In this document: positions 1 to 7,128 of the stretch, piece after piece
Position numbering within the stretch: the first letter of the stretch is position 1
How the letters are laid out: each line of letters begins with the position of its first letter
NCBI GenBank assembly: GCA_965229335.1
Contig: OZ245874.1
Location: forward strand, 3,100,001-3,164,000
Source of the DNA: JAFKFH01 sp017307375
GTDB taxonomy: Bacteria > Pseudomonadota > Alphaproteobacteria > Ferrovibrionales > Ferrovibrionaceae
Length of the DNA: 64,000 nt
Reading direction: 5' to 3'
Notes under the pieces: generated by a model
Told to the model about the DNA's origin: nothing
The model's input: the letters and a program-made list of their open reading frames with translations, nothing else
The model's database searches: none
Position numbers and translations under genes: made by a program

Positions 1-148
1 TCAGGTTGAACACCGAGGTCTTGCCGGCGCCGTTCGGTCCGATCACGCTGAAGATGGAGCCTTGCGGGACGTCGAACGAGACGTCGCGGACCGCCTGGAT
101 GCCGCCGAAGCTCTTGGCGACGTTCTCCAGTCGCAGCAGCGCCGTCAT
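1..148 (-). CDS. livG: Branched-chain amino-acid-type ABC transporter ATPase (LivG-like), 3' part cut by window edge
   Basis: Only the first 49 or so codons are inside the window. The reverse-strand reading begins MTALLRLENVAKSFGG and contains the Walker A box GPNGAGKT, which is typical of LivG, one of the two ATPases of HAAT-family importers. It would energise uptake of a branched-chain amino acid or, given the CoA ligase in the same operon, a carboxylic acid. The ATG at 148 overlaps the livF stop (ATGA), so the two ATPases are translationally coupled. The remainder lies to the left of base 1. Confidence 0.85.
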   Translation of the reverse strand, partial: MTALLRLENVAKSFGGIQAVRDVSFDVPQGSIFSVIGPNGAGKTSVFNL

Positions 149-936
149 GCCGGCCACCGGACGCGCTGGCGCATCGGGGCGGCATCGCGCAGGTTGTGGC
201 GGGTACCGCCGTCGGTCATGCCGAGATAGAGCGAGCGGATGACCGGATTGGCGGCAAGCTCTGCCGCCGTGCCGTCGAGCATGATGCGGCCGTTCTCCAG
301 GATGTAGCCGTTGTCGGCCAGCGACAGGGCGAGGCGGGCGTTCTGTTCGATCACCAGAATCGTCAGGCCACGTTCGTCGCGCAGGCGGCGCAGGCTGGCA
401 AAGATCTCCTCGACGATCAGCGGCGCCAGGCCGAGCGAGGGTTCGTCGAGCATCAGCAGGCGCGGCCCCGACAGCAGCGCGCGGCCGATCGCCACCATCT
501 GCTGCTCGCCGCCCGAGAGGAAACCGGCGGTGCGGTCAAGCTTGTTGGCGAGGGCCGGAAACAGCGCGATGACGGAATCGAGCCCGGCCGAGAAATCGCC
601 GCGCGAGCGGATGAAGCCGCCCATGACCAGGTTGTCGCGCACGGTCAGCTTGGTGAACAGCCGCCGTCCTTCCGGCACCAGCGCGATGCCATGCCGCATC
701 ACGGCGTCGGGGCGCTGGCCCAGCAGCGACTGGCCCTCGAAGGTGACGGAGCCGGACACGACCTCGCCGTCCTCGGAGGCGAGCAGGCCGGTGACGGCCT
801 TCAGGATCGTCGACTTGCCGGCGCCATTGGTGCCGAGCAGCGCGACGACGCGGCCTCTCGCGACGTCGAGCGAGACGTCGCGCACCGCCTCGATGGCGCG
901 GCCATAGAGAATACGGGCATTGCGGATCTGCAGCAT
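145..936 (-). CDS. livF: Branched-chain amino-acid-type ABC transporter ATPase LivF
   Basis: A 263-residue cytoplasmic ABC ATPase. Visible motifs are Walker A GTNGAGKST (residues 35-43), the signature LSGGEQQ (140-146) and Walker B LLMLDEP (about 160-166), followed by the switch-region sequence LVIEQNA. The IALVPEGRRLF segment is diagnostic of LivF rather than LivG. The C-terminal 25 residues after YLGMTDG are an extension beyond the usual LivF end. The gene starts 8 bases after the acyl-CoA ligase stop and overlaps livG by 4 bases, so ligase, livF and livG form one operon. The binding protein and permeases are not in the window. Confidence 0.93.
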   Translation of the reverse strand: MLQIRNARILYGRAIEAVRDVSLDVARGRVVALLGTNGAGKSTILKAVTGLLASEDGEVVSGSVTFEGQSLLGQRPDAVMRHGIALVPEGRRLFTKLTVRDNLVMGGFIRSRGDFSAGLDSVIALFPALANKLDRTAGFLSGGEQQMVAIGRALLSGPRLLMLDEPSLGLAPLIVEEIFASLRRLRDERGLTILVIEQNARLALSLADNGYILENGRIMLDGTAAELAANPVIRSLYLGMTDGGTRHNLRDAAPMRQRVRWPA

Positions 937-944
937 CGTCGGCC

Positions 945-2576
945 TCAGGCGCGGCGGGCGGTGGCGCCGTCACGCGCGACGGTGACGTTCGCCGCTTCGC
1001 GGTCCCAGACGTCGCCCGCGGTCAGGCCGACGCTGCGCAGCACGTGCTTCTCGATCTTCTGGGTCGGCGTCTTCGGCAATTCGTCGAGCACGCGGATATA
1101 GCGCGGGATCATGAAATAGGGCAGCCGCGGGCGCAGGAAATCGATCATCTCGACCGGATCGAGGCTGACGCCGGGCTGCAGCGAAACGACGACCAGGACT
1201 TCGCTTTCGCTGATCTCGCTCCTGACCGCCACGGCCGCTGCCTCGCGGACCGCGGGATGGCCCATGACCTCGGCCTCGACCTCGAAGGAGGAGATGTTCT
1301 CGCCGCGCCGGCGGATGGTGTCCTTCAGGCGATCGACGAAATAGAAGTTGCCGTCGGCGTCGCGGCGGAAGCCGTCGCCGGTATGGAACCAGCCATTGCG
1401 CCAGGCCTTGGCCGTCGCCTCCGGTTCGCGATAGTAGCCGTGGTTCATCGACCATGGCTGGTCGGTCCGAATGATCAGTTCACCGATTTCGCCGACCGGA
1501 ACTTCGCAGTCATAGTCGTCGACGATGCGGACCTCGACGCCGGCGCGAACCTTGCCGCAGGCACCGACCGCGGTCGGATTGGGCCCGGACACGATCGGCA
1601 GCGAGATCTCGGTCATGTTGAACGAGGTATAGACGTCGAAACCGAAGCGTTCCTTCAGCAGCAGCGCATCCGGATCGAACGGCTGGACGATGATGTGGCG
1701 CAAGGTCGAGCGCCGCTCCTGCTCGGATGCCGGCCGCGACAGGAGATAGCGCGTCATCACGCCGAGCAGGATGACGAAGGTCGCCTGGGTGCGTTCGACA
1801 GTTGCCCAGAATTCATCGGTGCGGAAGCGTTCGACGATCGCGACCGAACCACCCAGCGCCATCATCATCATGCAGGGCAGCACACCCGACACGTGATACA
1901 TGGGCAGGTTCACCATGTAGCGGTCCTGCGGGGTCATGAAGTAGACCGCGCGGCCGGCGGTGTGCAGATGCAGATAGCTGCACATCACGCCCTTGGACGG
2001 GCCGGTGGTGCCCGACGTGTAGATGATGCACTGCAGGTCGAAGGGCTTGATCGGCTCGGGCGGCGGCGATGGGTTCTCGCCGGCGGCGTCGAGGGCTGCG
2101 GCGGCCATGAAATTCACGCCGTCGATCGCCGATGGCGCCTCGCCGAAGACCACGACGGTGGCGAGCCGGCCGCGGTCGACATCGGCCAGGCGCGCCGCGA
2201 ATTCCGGGGTCGTGACCAGGACGGTCGCTTCCGAGTTCGTCACCACGCGTTCGAGCAGGCCGCCCTTGTAGGCCAGGTTTACCGGCACGGCCGCGGCACC
2301 GAGATAGTTGGCGCCGAACCAGACGCGCAAGGCGTCGGTGCCGTTGGGCAGGGCGATCAGCACCTTGTCATGCTGGCGCACGCCCAGAGCCTGCAGACCG
2401 GCGGCGGCACGGCGGGTCTGTCGCAGCGTCTCGGCGTAGGACCAGCGTTCACCGCTGTCGAATACGGCATAGGGCGCATCCGGCGTCGTCTCGGCGCGCG
2501 CCTCGAGCAGGTAGCGCAGTACGCAGGCGGCGGTATCGGCGATGCGGGGGTCGGAAGTCCGGAACAGGCCCGACAT
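945..2576 (-). CDS. ATP-dependent acyl-CoA ligase (AMP-binding, ANL superfamily)
   Basis: A 543-residue adenylate-forming enzyme that would activate a carboxylic acid to its CoA thioester through an acyl-AMP. The P-loop-like motif YTSGTTGPSKG is at residues 186-196. GYYREPEATAKAW and NGWFHTGD mark the A7/A8 region, and PTQKIEKH near the C-terminus carries the A10 catalytic lysine. The ATG at 2576 is chosen because it leaves a normal ANL N-terminus. The same frame is open up to 2714 but that extension is low-complexity. The start is preceded by no good ribosome site but overlaps the stop of a 24-codon upstream ORF. Located upstream of livFG, it probably activates the imported acid. The substrate cannot be told from sequence. 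Confidence 0.9.
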   Translation of the reverse strand: MSGLFRTSDPRIADTAACVLRYLLEARAETTPDAPYAVFDSGERWSYAETLRQTRRAAAGLQALGVRQHDKVLIALPNGTDALRVWFGANYLGAAAVPVNLAYKGGLLERVVTNSEATVLVTTPEFAARLADVDRGRLATVVVFGEAPSAIDGVNFMAAAALDAAGENPSPPPEPIKPFDLQCIIYTSGTTGPSKGVMCSYLHLHTAGRAVYFMTPQDRYMVNLPMYHVSGVLPCMMMMALGGSVAIVERFRTDEFWATVERTQATFVILLGVMTRYLLSRPASEQERRSTLRHIIVQPFDPDALLLKERFGFDVYTSFNMTEISLPIVSGPNPTAVGACGKVRAGVEVRIVDDYDCEVPVGEIGELIIRTDQPWSMNHGYYREPEATAKAWRNGWFHTGDGFRRDADGNFYFVDRLKDTIRRRGENISSFEVEAEVMGHPAVREAAAVAVRSEISESEVLVVVSLQPGVSLDPVEMIDFLRPRLPYFMIPRYIRVLDELPKTPTQKIEKHVLRSVGLTAGDVWDREAANVTVARDGATARRA

Positions 2577-2650
2577 CAGCGGCAGCCCCGGGTCTTCGCA
2601 TGTCCGCGACAGACGGACGGCGTCGTGATGCGAAGCATCGGGCAAGCCAT
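2576..2650 (-). CDS. Putative 24-residue leader ORF coupled to the acyl-CoA ligase
   Basis: Reverse-strand ATG at 2650 with a strong Shine-Dalgarno sequence GGAGGA (2661 to 2656) at a spacing of 5 bases. It encodes a 24-residue peptide with three cysteines that ends in TGA, and the last base of that stop is the A of the ligase ATG (TGATG). The ligase start itself has no good ribosome site, so termination-reinitiation coupling is a reasonable reading. The peptide matches nothing I recognise. The alternative is that the ligase starts further upstream in its own frame and this ORF is chance. Confidence 0.35.
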   Translation of the reverse strand: MACPMLRITTPSVCRGHAKTRGCR

Positions 2651-2821
2651 GGCGTTCCTCCGGTCCTTGTTGGGGCGAAACTGGCATGGCCGCGCCGCGC
2701 GTGTCAATTGGCAAAACTCATTTCATCAGATGACACAACCGTTAAGGCGGTCGTCAGCGCCGGGCGTCGCGTTATCGATGCGTCCCGTCGAGCGTTAGGA
2801 ATGACTTGCTACAAAAGAATC

Positions 2822-2845
2822 AGGCCTCGCCCGAGGGCGAGGCCT
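2822..2845 (-). terminator. Rho-independent-like terminator after the thioesterase gene
   Basis: A perfect inverted repeat, AGGCCTCGCCC with its complement two bases later, lies 26 bases downstream of the thioesterase stop. In the reverse-strand transcript the stem is followed by GATTCTTTTGT, a short U-rich run. It would separate the thioesterase unit from the ligase-livFG unit that follows on the same strand. Confidence 0.6.
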
Positions 2846-2871
2846 GCTGCAGCGCACATAAGAATATTATC

Positions 2872-4134
2872 TTATATCGATTCGAGCAGCGCCTTCAGAC
2901 GCTCCCGCACGTCGGCCGGCACTTCCATCGAGCGCCGGATCTTGAGGTCGAGCATGACGCCGGTGATCAGTACCGTCGCATAGATCTCGCCGGTATCGGC
3001 ATCGGCCATGTGATGAAAGAAGCGCATCGACTTGGCGCCGACATCCGCCGGGGCGGAACGCAGCACGATATTGGCGCCCAGGGGCGGGCGCGCCGGCACC
3101 GTGATCGCATAGTCGACGGCGGCGACCGTGATCTGATCGCGGGCAAAGCGCGCGCCGTCGAGCCCGATGGTGCCGAGATACTGGCGCGCGCCGGTCGAGA
3201 ACCAGCGGATCATGGCCCGGGACGACAGCAGGCCGTCGCCGTCGACATCCCAGGTATCGATGGTTTCGCGGCAGGTCTCGACGGCATTGGCGGGCGGGGC
3301 GGCGGGCACCCCTGGCTCGCCCAGCGGCTTGGGCGGGGCAGCGCCGGACCAGTCGGCCACCGCGCCCTCGGCGGCGGCGATCCAGGCGGCGGGCAGCGCC
3401 AGGGCGCGGCCATCGGCACCGACCGGCGCCGCCGTGGTCTCGACGACGCAGGCTGCCGGCCCGCCAGGCACGCGGGTGATGGCATGGGTGACCAGCAGGC
3501 CGTCGGGGCTGGTGCCGCGCACGAACGAGCGAACCGAGACGCTGTCGCCGGCGAACAGCTCCGACTTGAACTGCACGCGTGCCGCGGTGAACCGCAGGCG
3601 GCCGCCAGCCTCGGCAAGCTTCAGGGCTTCCGCGATACCGGCCAGACCATCGTCGGCAAGGTCGAGGAAGACCTGGACATTGACATGGCCGGCCTGGTCG
3701 CAATGCTCGCCCTTCATCAGGCGCGCCGCGACAGGCGGTGGCAGGTCGTCGGGCGGGGCGATCGGACCGGACGTTTCCACGGCGGTGCTGAGCGCCCAGC
3801 CGACCACGCCGCGCGCCGCGACGGCGCCGGCAGAGTCGACGACGGTCAGGGGCAAGCGTCCGGCCGTCCCGGTCGGGGTTTCATCGGCGTGCACGCTGAC
3901 CCGCATCCCTTCGCCAGGCCGGGCCGGGCCCGCCTCGACCTCGATGCCGCTGACCCGGATCTGCGCGGATGCCCTGGCAAGTGCTGCGCGATCGATCCCG
4001 GTGCGAGCCAGGGCTGCGTGCAGCGCGTCGGTCATCAGGCCGACCGTGGCCTCGGCGCCGAGGGCACCGCCGAGATCGAGTTGGGCCGGCCGCAGCGCGA
4101 CGGTGACGAGGGCGGTCGAGTTTTCTGACGTCAT
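2872..4134 (-). CDS. Tandem hotdog-fold acyl-CoA thioesterase family protein
   Basis: A 420-residue protein with two recognisable 4HBT/acyl-ACP thioesterase-like segments. One begins near residue 139 (MKGEHCDQAGHVNVQVFL) and the other near 295 (WDVDGDGLLSSRAMIRWF), which looks like an internal duplication. The N-terminal 130 residues may be a third, weaker copy. No signal peptide is seen, so it should be cytoplasmic and hydrolyse or bind acyl-CoA. It has its own promoter with a palindromic operator at 4165-4192 and a terminator at 2822-2845, so it is probably a regulated single gene. It sits next to an acyl-CoA ligase, which suggests fatty or aromatic acid metabolism. The substrate is unknown. 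Confidence 0.75.
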   Translation of the reverse strand: MTSENSTALVTVALRPAQLDLGGALGAEATVGLMTDALHAALARTGIDRAALARASAQIRVSGIEVEAGPARPGEGMRVSVHADETPTGTAGRLPLTVVDSAGAVAARGVVGWALSTAVETSGPIAPPDDLPPPVAARLMKGEHCDQAGHVNVQVFLDLADDGLAGIAEALKLAEAGGRLRFTAARVQFKSELFAGDSVSVRSFVRGTSPDGLLVTHAITRVPGGPAACVVETTAAPVGADGRALALPAAWIAAAEGAVADWSGAAPPKPLGEPGVPAAPPANAVETCRETIDTWDVDGDGLLSSRAMIRWFSTGARQYLGTIGLDGARFARDQITVAAVDYAITVPARPPLGANIVLRSAPADVGAKSMRFFHHMADADTGEIYATVLITGVMLDLKIRRSMEVPADVRERLKALLESI

Positions 4135-4164
4135 TGGACCTCGGCTTGATCGGTTCGGGCTGCC

Positions 4165-4192
4165 ACTCTACCGGCCGGTAGTACTTGGTCAA
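4165..4192 (-). promoter_or_regulatory. Sigma-70-type promoter with palindromic operator for the thioesterase gene
   Basis: Reading the reverse strand, -35 TTGACC (4192 to 4187) and -10 TAGAGT (4170 to 4165) are separated by 16 bases. The 14-base perfect palindrome CTACCGGCCGGTAG occupies 4168-4181, covering most of the spacer and the start of the -10 box. This is the usual position of a repressor site, and the TACCGG/CCGGTA half sites resemble those bound by many TetR-family proteins. No TetR gene is adjacent. The nearest one (28940) faces its own, different operator. Confidence 0.6.
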
Positions 4193-4220
4193 CAGGCAAA
4201 AACCGTTTCGTCAGATGATA

Positions 4221-5423
4221 TCATCCGAGGATCTTGGGCATGATCCACAGTCCCCAGGCCGCTAGCATCAGCGCCGACAGCACGTTCATGACGAAACCGA
4301 GCAGCGCCAGCCTTATCAGGTCGAGCCGCCCGGCTTCGCCGACCAGCAACGCGTTCGACGGTGCGCCCAGCGCGGTCATGTAGGGCGCGGTCGAGGCCAG
4401 GCTGACCAGGATCAGCCCGACCAGCGGGCTGGTGCCAAGGGCCGGCGCCGCGGACGCGACCAGCGGAAACACGGTGAGCGCGACGACGCTGTTCGACATC
4501 ACTTCGGTCGCCAGCACGATGGCAAGGATCACGAGGCTCAGGATTATCAGCGGCGGCCAGGCGAGATGGTCGGCGGCGGCGGCAAGGGCGCCGACACGGC
4601 CGTCGAGGTCGAGGCCGGCGATCAGGCCGTAGGACAGCACGATCGCCGCGACGATCAGTACGCCGCCGCGCCAGGGGAGCGCAGCCATGCTGCCCGCCAG
4701 GGTCAGCCCCAGCGGGCGCAATCGCCACAGGAACCACGCCGAGAAGGCCAGCGCCGCGCCGGCAAGCCCGATCCGTTCGCTGTCGCCGAAGGTGGTATCG
4801 GCGACCGACAAGCCGGTCCAGAAGGCGAGATAGGCGACGGTCAGCCCGACCAGGCGCCGCTGAGCCGGGGTTGCTGCCGGCTGCCCGGGCTGGGAAAGGG
4901 GGCGGGCCGCCTGCAGGGTCCGGCGGAACCCCAGGCACAGCATGCCCCAGGCCGCGAGCGTCAGGGTGATCGACAGCGGGATGCCCCACGCCGCCCAGGT
5001 GGCAAAGTTCAGGCGCTCGACCCCCGGTACGGCGGTTGCGCGCAGGTAGACGACCAGGATGGCATTGGCCGCCGAGCCGATGATCGTGGCCATGCCGCCG
5101 ATATTGGCGGCCCACATCACGGCTGCTGCCGCGGCAGTGGCAAACAACCGTTCATGATCCGGGGGAACGTCGAAGCGGGCGACGAACCGGGGTAGCAGCG
5201 GCAGCATGACCAGCACGGTGACCGCGTTCGGCAGCAGCGCCGAGATCGCCGCGGTCAGCGCGAGCAGGCCAAGCAAAAGCCGGCGCGGGCTGTCACCCGC
5301 AAGGCGCGAAACATGGCCGAGCAGAAGCGGCGCGCCGTCGACCGCCACCGCGGCGCGCGACAGCGCCAGCGCAGTGGCAAACAGCAGGGCCAGCGGAACG
5401 AGGCCGGCCGCCGCGTCGATCAA
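4221..5423 (-). CDS. Anion/sodium symporter-type permease (SLC13/ArsB/CitM superfamily)
   Basis: A 400-residue, strongly hydrophobic integral membrane protein with about ten predicted segments. Two motifs place it in the ion-transporter superfamily that includes DASS, CitMHS and NhaD carriers: NAVTVLVMLPLL, and MWAANIGGMATIIGSAANA, which resembles the conserved G-G-x-[TA]-x-x-G-S-x-x-N hairpin. It may exchange dicarboxylate, sulfate or another anion. Specificity cannot be read. The start is a TTG overlapping the rnd stop (TTGA), so it is coupled to RNase D although the functions look unrelated. Confidence 0.8.
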   Translation of the reverse strand: MIDAAAGLVPLALLFATALALSRAAVAVDGAPLLLGHVSRLAGDSPRRLLLGLLALTAAISALLPNAVTVLVMLPLLPRFVARFDVPPDHERLFATAAAAAVMWAANIGGMATIIGSAANAILVVYLRATAVPGVERLNFATWAAWGIPLSITLTLAAWGMLCLGFRRTLQAARPLSQPGQPAATPAQRRLVGLTVAYLAFWTGLSVADTTFGDSERIGLAGAALAFSAWFLWRLRPLGLTLAGSMAALPWRGGVLIVAAIVLSYGLIAGLDLDGRVGALAAAADHLAWPPLIILSLVILAIVLATEVMSNSVVALTVFPLVASAAPALGTSPLVGLILVSLASTAPYMTALGAPSNALLVGEAGRLDLIRLALLGFVMNVLSALMLAAWGLWIMPKILG

Positions 5424-6580
5424 GCCGCCGAATCGAGCCGGATCAGCCGGATGCGCTTGCCCTGAGCGGCCAGCGCCAGCTTGCCGTGCTTGAGCGCCAG
5501 CGCATCCTCGCCGAACAACTCGCGCCTCCAGCCATGCAGGGCGGCAACGTTGGCGTCGTCTGATACCGCAATGGCTTCGAGATCCGCGGTGGAGGCGACC
5601 AGCTTCTGCGCCACGTCATGCTCGTCGCATTTGAGCTTGAGCAGCACCTTCAGCAGTTCGATCAGCGGGCCGATGCCTTTCGGCAGCGGCTCGGTCTTCT
5701 CGACCTGGGGCCAGCTGGCCGGCCCGGCCGCAAAAGCGGCGGTCAGCGCCTGCAGCAGGTTGGCGCCGGCACTGCCTTCGGCCAGGCCGCGGCTCATCCC
5801 GCGCACGCGCAGCAGGCCCTCGACGGTCGAAGGCGGATCGCCGGCGATCTCGAGCAGCGCCTCGTCGCGCAGGATGCGGCTGCGCGGAATGTCGCGGGCG
5901 CGTGCCTCGATCTCGCGCCACGCGGTGACGGCGCGCAGTGCGGCGAGGAACTTCGGGTTGGTCGAGCGCGTCTTCAGCCGCATCCAGGCTTCCTGCGGCT
6001 CGACCAGATAGGTCTTGGGTTCGGCCAGGATCGCCATCTCCTCGCCCAGCCAGCTGTCGCGCTGGCTCTTGGCGATCCGGGCGACCAGCTTCTTGTAGAT
6101 CGTGCGCAGATGGGTGACGTCGGACAGCGCGTAGGTCACCTGACGCTCGGTCAGCGGGCGTTTCGACCAGTCGGTGAAACGCGAGGTCTTGTCGATCGTC
6201 GCCCCGGCCAGCGTGTTGACCAGCGTCTCGTAGCCGACCTGTTCGCCGAAGCCGCAGACCATCGCCGCGACCTGCGTGTCGAAGATCGGCGCCGGCACCT
6301 CGCCCATCAGGTGGTAGAAGATTTCCAGATCCTGGCGCGCGGCATGGAAGACCTTCAACTGGTCCCGGTTGCGCATCATCGCCAGCAGTGGCTCGAGCGA
6401 CAGCCCGGGCGCCAGCGGGTCGATCGCGGCGGCCTCGTCGGGGCCGGCAATCTGCACCAGGCACAATTTCGGCCAGTAGGTCGACTCCCGCATGAACTCG
6501 GTGTCGACGGTGATGAACGGGGCACCGGCCAGCCGGGCGCACAGCGCCGACAGGTCGTCAGTGGTCGTTATGATGTTCAT
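5420..6580 (-). CDS. rnd: Ribonuclease D
   Basis: A 386-residue 3'-5' exoribonuclease of the DEDDy class, used for tRNA 3' end maturation. The ATG at 6580 gives the normal N-terminus MNIITTTDDL. A GTG nine codons earlier is less likely. Catalytic residues are visible as VDTEF (D26, E28), ARQDLEIF (D84) and VTYALSDV (Y150, D154). An HRDC region follows from about residue 210 (LRAVTAWREIEARARDIPRSRILRDEAL region). Length is normal for the family. Transcribed ahead of, and overlapping, the SLC13-type permease. Confidence 0.95.
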   Translation of the reverse strand: MNIITTTDDLSALCARLAGAPFITVDTEFMRESTYWPKLCLVQIAGPDEAAAIDPLAPGLSLEPLLAMMRNRDQLKVFHAARQDLEIFYHLMGEVPAPIFDTQVAAMVCGFGEQVGYETLVNTLAGATIDKTSRFTDWSKRPLTERQVTYALSDVTHLRTIYKKLVARIAKSQRDSWLGEEMAILAEPKTYLVEPQEAWMRLKTRSTNPKFLAALRAVTAWREIEARARDIPRSRILRDEALLEIAGDPPSTVEGLLRVRGMSRGLAEGSAGANLLQALTAAFAAGPASWPQVEKTEPLPKGIGPLIELLKVLLKLKCDEHDVAQKLVASTADLEAIAVSDDANVAALHGWRRELFGEDALALKHGKLALAAQGKRIRLIRLDSAA

Positions 6581-6624
6581 GACTGGCGCTATAGCACCTC
6601 CGGGCACCCGGAGTCACGAGCGTG

Positions 6625-7128
6625 TCAGCCGCGCTTGGCCACGGCCATCTGCAGGCCCTTGACCATGGCTTGGCCGATCGCGTCGGTTTCACCCGCGACA
6701 CGATTATTGACGATCGCCCGCAAGGCGTCGATGAACGGGCTGACCAGCATCAGGTCGACCTGGCCCTGGCCCTTAGCCCCGTCGAGATAGCGGCAGAGGA
6801 TGTCGCAGATCTGGGAGACGAAGGGATAGCCGAAGGTCGTGCCCTGACCGCGCATGTCATGTGCGACCTGGAACAGTGCTTCGACATGCACGCCGCGTGT
6901 CGCCTCGTCGGTCGCCGCCCGGGCGTCGTCGAAGGCCTGGCGCAGCTTCTGCAGATCGTTCTCGACCCAGAAGACATACTCGCTGGCAAGGTTGGCGAGG
7001 TGTTTCTCGGCGCGAGCGATGGCATCGAGGTCGAGCGTCACCGCCCCGGTCTTCTGGCGCAGGCCGGGCGGGGCCTTGATGAATTCGACGTCACCCGCCT
7101 GCGTGTCGTTGCGGCTTGGCATCGTCAC
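6625..7128 (-). CDS. HPt (histidine phosphotransfer) domain protein
   Basis: A 167-residue soluble protein. The motif VAHDMRGQGTTFGYP near residues 88-102 matches the HPt helix with its phosphoaccepting histidine (A-H-x-[LM]-[KR]-G), and the helical remainder fits a four-helix HPt bundle. Such proteins relay phosphate between hybrid kinases and response regulators. No kinase or regulator is nearby. The ATG overlaps the stop of the RND permease (ATGA), so it is translated from the efflux operon. The partner is unknown. Confidence 0.75.
   Translation of the reverse strand: MTMPSRNDTQAGDVEFIKAPPGLRQKTGAVTLDLDAIARAEKHLANLASEYVFWVENDLQKLRQAFDDARAATDEATRGVHVEALFQVAHDMRGQGTTFGYPFVSQICDILCRYLDGAKGQGQVDLMLVSPFIDALRAIVNNRVAGETDAIGQAMVKGLQMAVAKRG

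Noticed and set aside
1044..2798. 584-residue open frame opposite the acyl-CoA ligase, and similar long antisense frames at 8436-10424 and 21828-23627
   Set aside because: Composition is dominated by Arg, Ala, Gly and His with no recognisable domain, as expected from antisense frames in DNA of this GC content.
4214..4225. 12-base palindrome GATGATATCATC at the end of the permease gene
   Set aside because: It overlaps a stop codon, is AT-simple, and has no U-run or promoter association; probably chance.
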